Assembly (NCBI RefSeq): GCF_046058945.1
Contig: NZ_CP175511.1
Span: 2,170,001 to 2,234,000 of the forward strand
Direction of reading: 5' to 3'
DNA length: 64,000 bases
From: Brochothrix campestris
Lineage (GTDB): Bacteria; Bacillota; Bacilli; Lactobacillales; Listeriaceae
Of this stretch, positions 63,547 through 64,000 are shown one piece after another. The stretch's first letter is position 1. Every line of letters starts with the position of its first letter. Under the pieces are notes generated by a model. The model worked only from the letters and a program-made list of their open reading frames with translations, did no database searches and was not told the origin of the DNA. A program made the position numbers and the translations under genes.

Positions 63547-63760
63547 GCAGTCTCCTCAAAAAAGGATACTGCTTCAGATTGTAGAAAAAGTCGAATTAAG
63601 CTTCTTTTTTCTGTGAAAATAGATCAAGCGACTTTGGCTATAAGATGATAAGACTGAATAAAATTGCTGTTGAACAAACTTATTTCACGACTGAGCAAGT
63701 CGTAACGAAATAAAACAGCGCTGCTATTCAGTCGCATAGCCGTATTCTTAATGAGGATAC
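63547..63760 (-). repeat. 3' UTR repeat with terminator (copy J)
   Basis: The minus-strand hairpin with arms GCAGTATCCT and AGGAGACTGC (63547-63572) and a long T-run is preceded in the transcript by CAGATTGTAGAAAAAGTC (63575-63592, plus-strand reading), its partner GACTTTGGCTATAAGATG (63630-63647), and AAGACTGAATA...GCTGTT with AACAGCGCTG...ATTCAGTC. It ends the chitin-binding gene at the right edge. The stretch 63395-63546 holds the adhesin's AT-rich promoter region. Confidence 0.8.
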
Positions 63761-63812
63761 TGTCTGTTCTCATACACTATCTACCCGTATGATTGATACC
63801 TTAGAAAACATT

Positions 63813-64000
63813 TTATTCCTTTAGCTTAAATAATGACAGTGCTGAATCCGGCGCCCAACTTGAATCACCATAGTTTAAATGTGCATTGATTGTTTCATAT
63901 GTTTTACCTTTGTATGTTACCATTTGGCCTAATTTATATTCGACCGGTGCTGTTAACGTACCCGGTACCCACTCGTTTATCGGTGCAATTTCTTTAAAAA
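63813..64000 (-). CDS. C-terminal end of a chitin/carbohydrate-binding (CBM5/12) protein
   Basis: Only the last 62 codons lie in the window; the gene continues to the right. The residues INEWVPGTLTAP, VEYKLGQMVTYKGKTYET and GDSSWAPDSALSLFK match a carbohydrate-binding module of family 5/12, with the aromatic residues Trp, Tyr and Trp that stack on chitin or cellulose. Such modules sit at the end of secreted chitinases, chitin-active monooxygenases or proteases. The catalytic part is outside the window, so the enzyme type is unknown. Confidence 0.85.
   Translation of the reverse strand, partial: FKEIAPINEWVPGTLTAPVEYKLGQMVTYKGKTYETINAHLNYGDSSWAPDSALSLFKLKE

Overview
The window comes from a low-GC Gram-positive bacterium (Bacillota, class Bacilli). 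The evidence is the gene set: PRD/LicT antiterminators with RAT sites, CcpA-type cre boxes, Mga-type regulators, sortase (LPxTG) and WxL surface proteins, teichoic-acid-type glycerophosphotransferases, strong GGAGG ribosome sites and many TTG/GTG starts. It fits the Listeriaceae/Enterococcaceae/Carnobacteriaceae neighbourhood. I cannot name the genus; a Brochothrix-like organism is only a guess.

Layout. 1-9.6 kb (minus strand) is a beta-glucoside locus: antiterminator licT1, three tandem PTS permeases (the last lacking IIA), then a separate cre/promoter with two tandem RAT-terminators driving two 6-phospho-beta-glucosidase genes. 9.8-14.1 kb holds a purine permease behind a guanine-type riboswitch and a divergent butanediol dehydrogenase/asparaginase pair. 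14.2-18.8 kb is a second beta-glucoside PTS with its own licT, divergent from an Mga-type regulator. 18.9-25.6 kb is a mixed region: a small membrane protein behind a tandemly duplicated leader, yjdM, a degenerate GIY-YIG protein, a decayed binding-protein/histidine-kinase/response-regulator operon, an NhaC antiporter with a second Mga-type regulator, and a GtrA protein. 25.8-29.4 kb is an ABC exporter-like pair overlapping a PASTA membrane protein. 29.4-30.4 kb is an ISL3-family remnant with intact target duplication. 30.5-45.2 kb holds DUF1846, a luciferase-like oxidoreductase, a TDT transporter with LysR, YehS, the oppDFBCA operon, an ATPase/LURP-one pair, SulP and EF-P. 45.3-51.9 kb is a surface glycopolymer cluster. 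52.3-55.4 kb is a kinase, a GntR regulator and cellobiose-type PTS IIC/IIB. 55.5-64 kb is a cell-surface region: a permease pseudogene, an ElaA acetyltransferase, two WxL proteins (one fused to a sortase-signal module), a HAD phosphatase, a long-repeat LPKTG adhesin and the end of a chitin-binding protein.

How it works together. Much of the window serves uptake of plant or chitin-type glycosides. PTS permeases import and phosphorylate beta-glucosides and GH1 enzymes cleave them. Control is layered: CcpA repression at the promoters and LicT antitermination at six RAT/terminator sites. Surface proteins with WxL, MucBP and chitin-binding modules suggest attachment to polymeric substrates.

The most unusual features are a modular structured repeat that recurs in 3' untranslated regions next to intrinsic terminators (about ten full or partial copies), a tandemly duplicated attenuator-like leader with compensatory stem changes, an LPxTG-like/WxL gene fusion, an orphan tandem RAT leader lacking its licT gene, and an ISL3 remnant carrying an inserted palindromic repeat. 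No tRNA, rRNA or CRISPR array was recognised.
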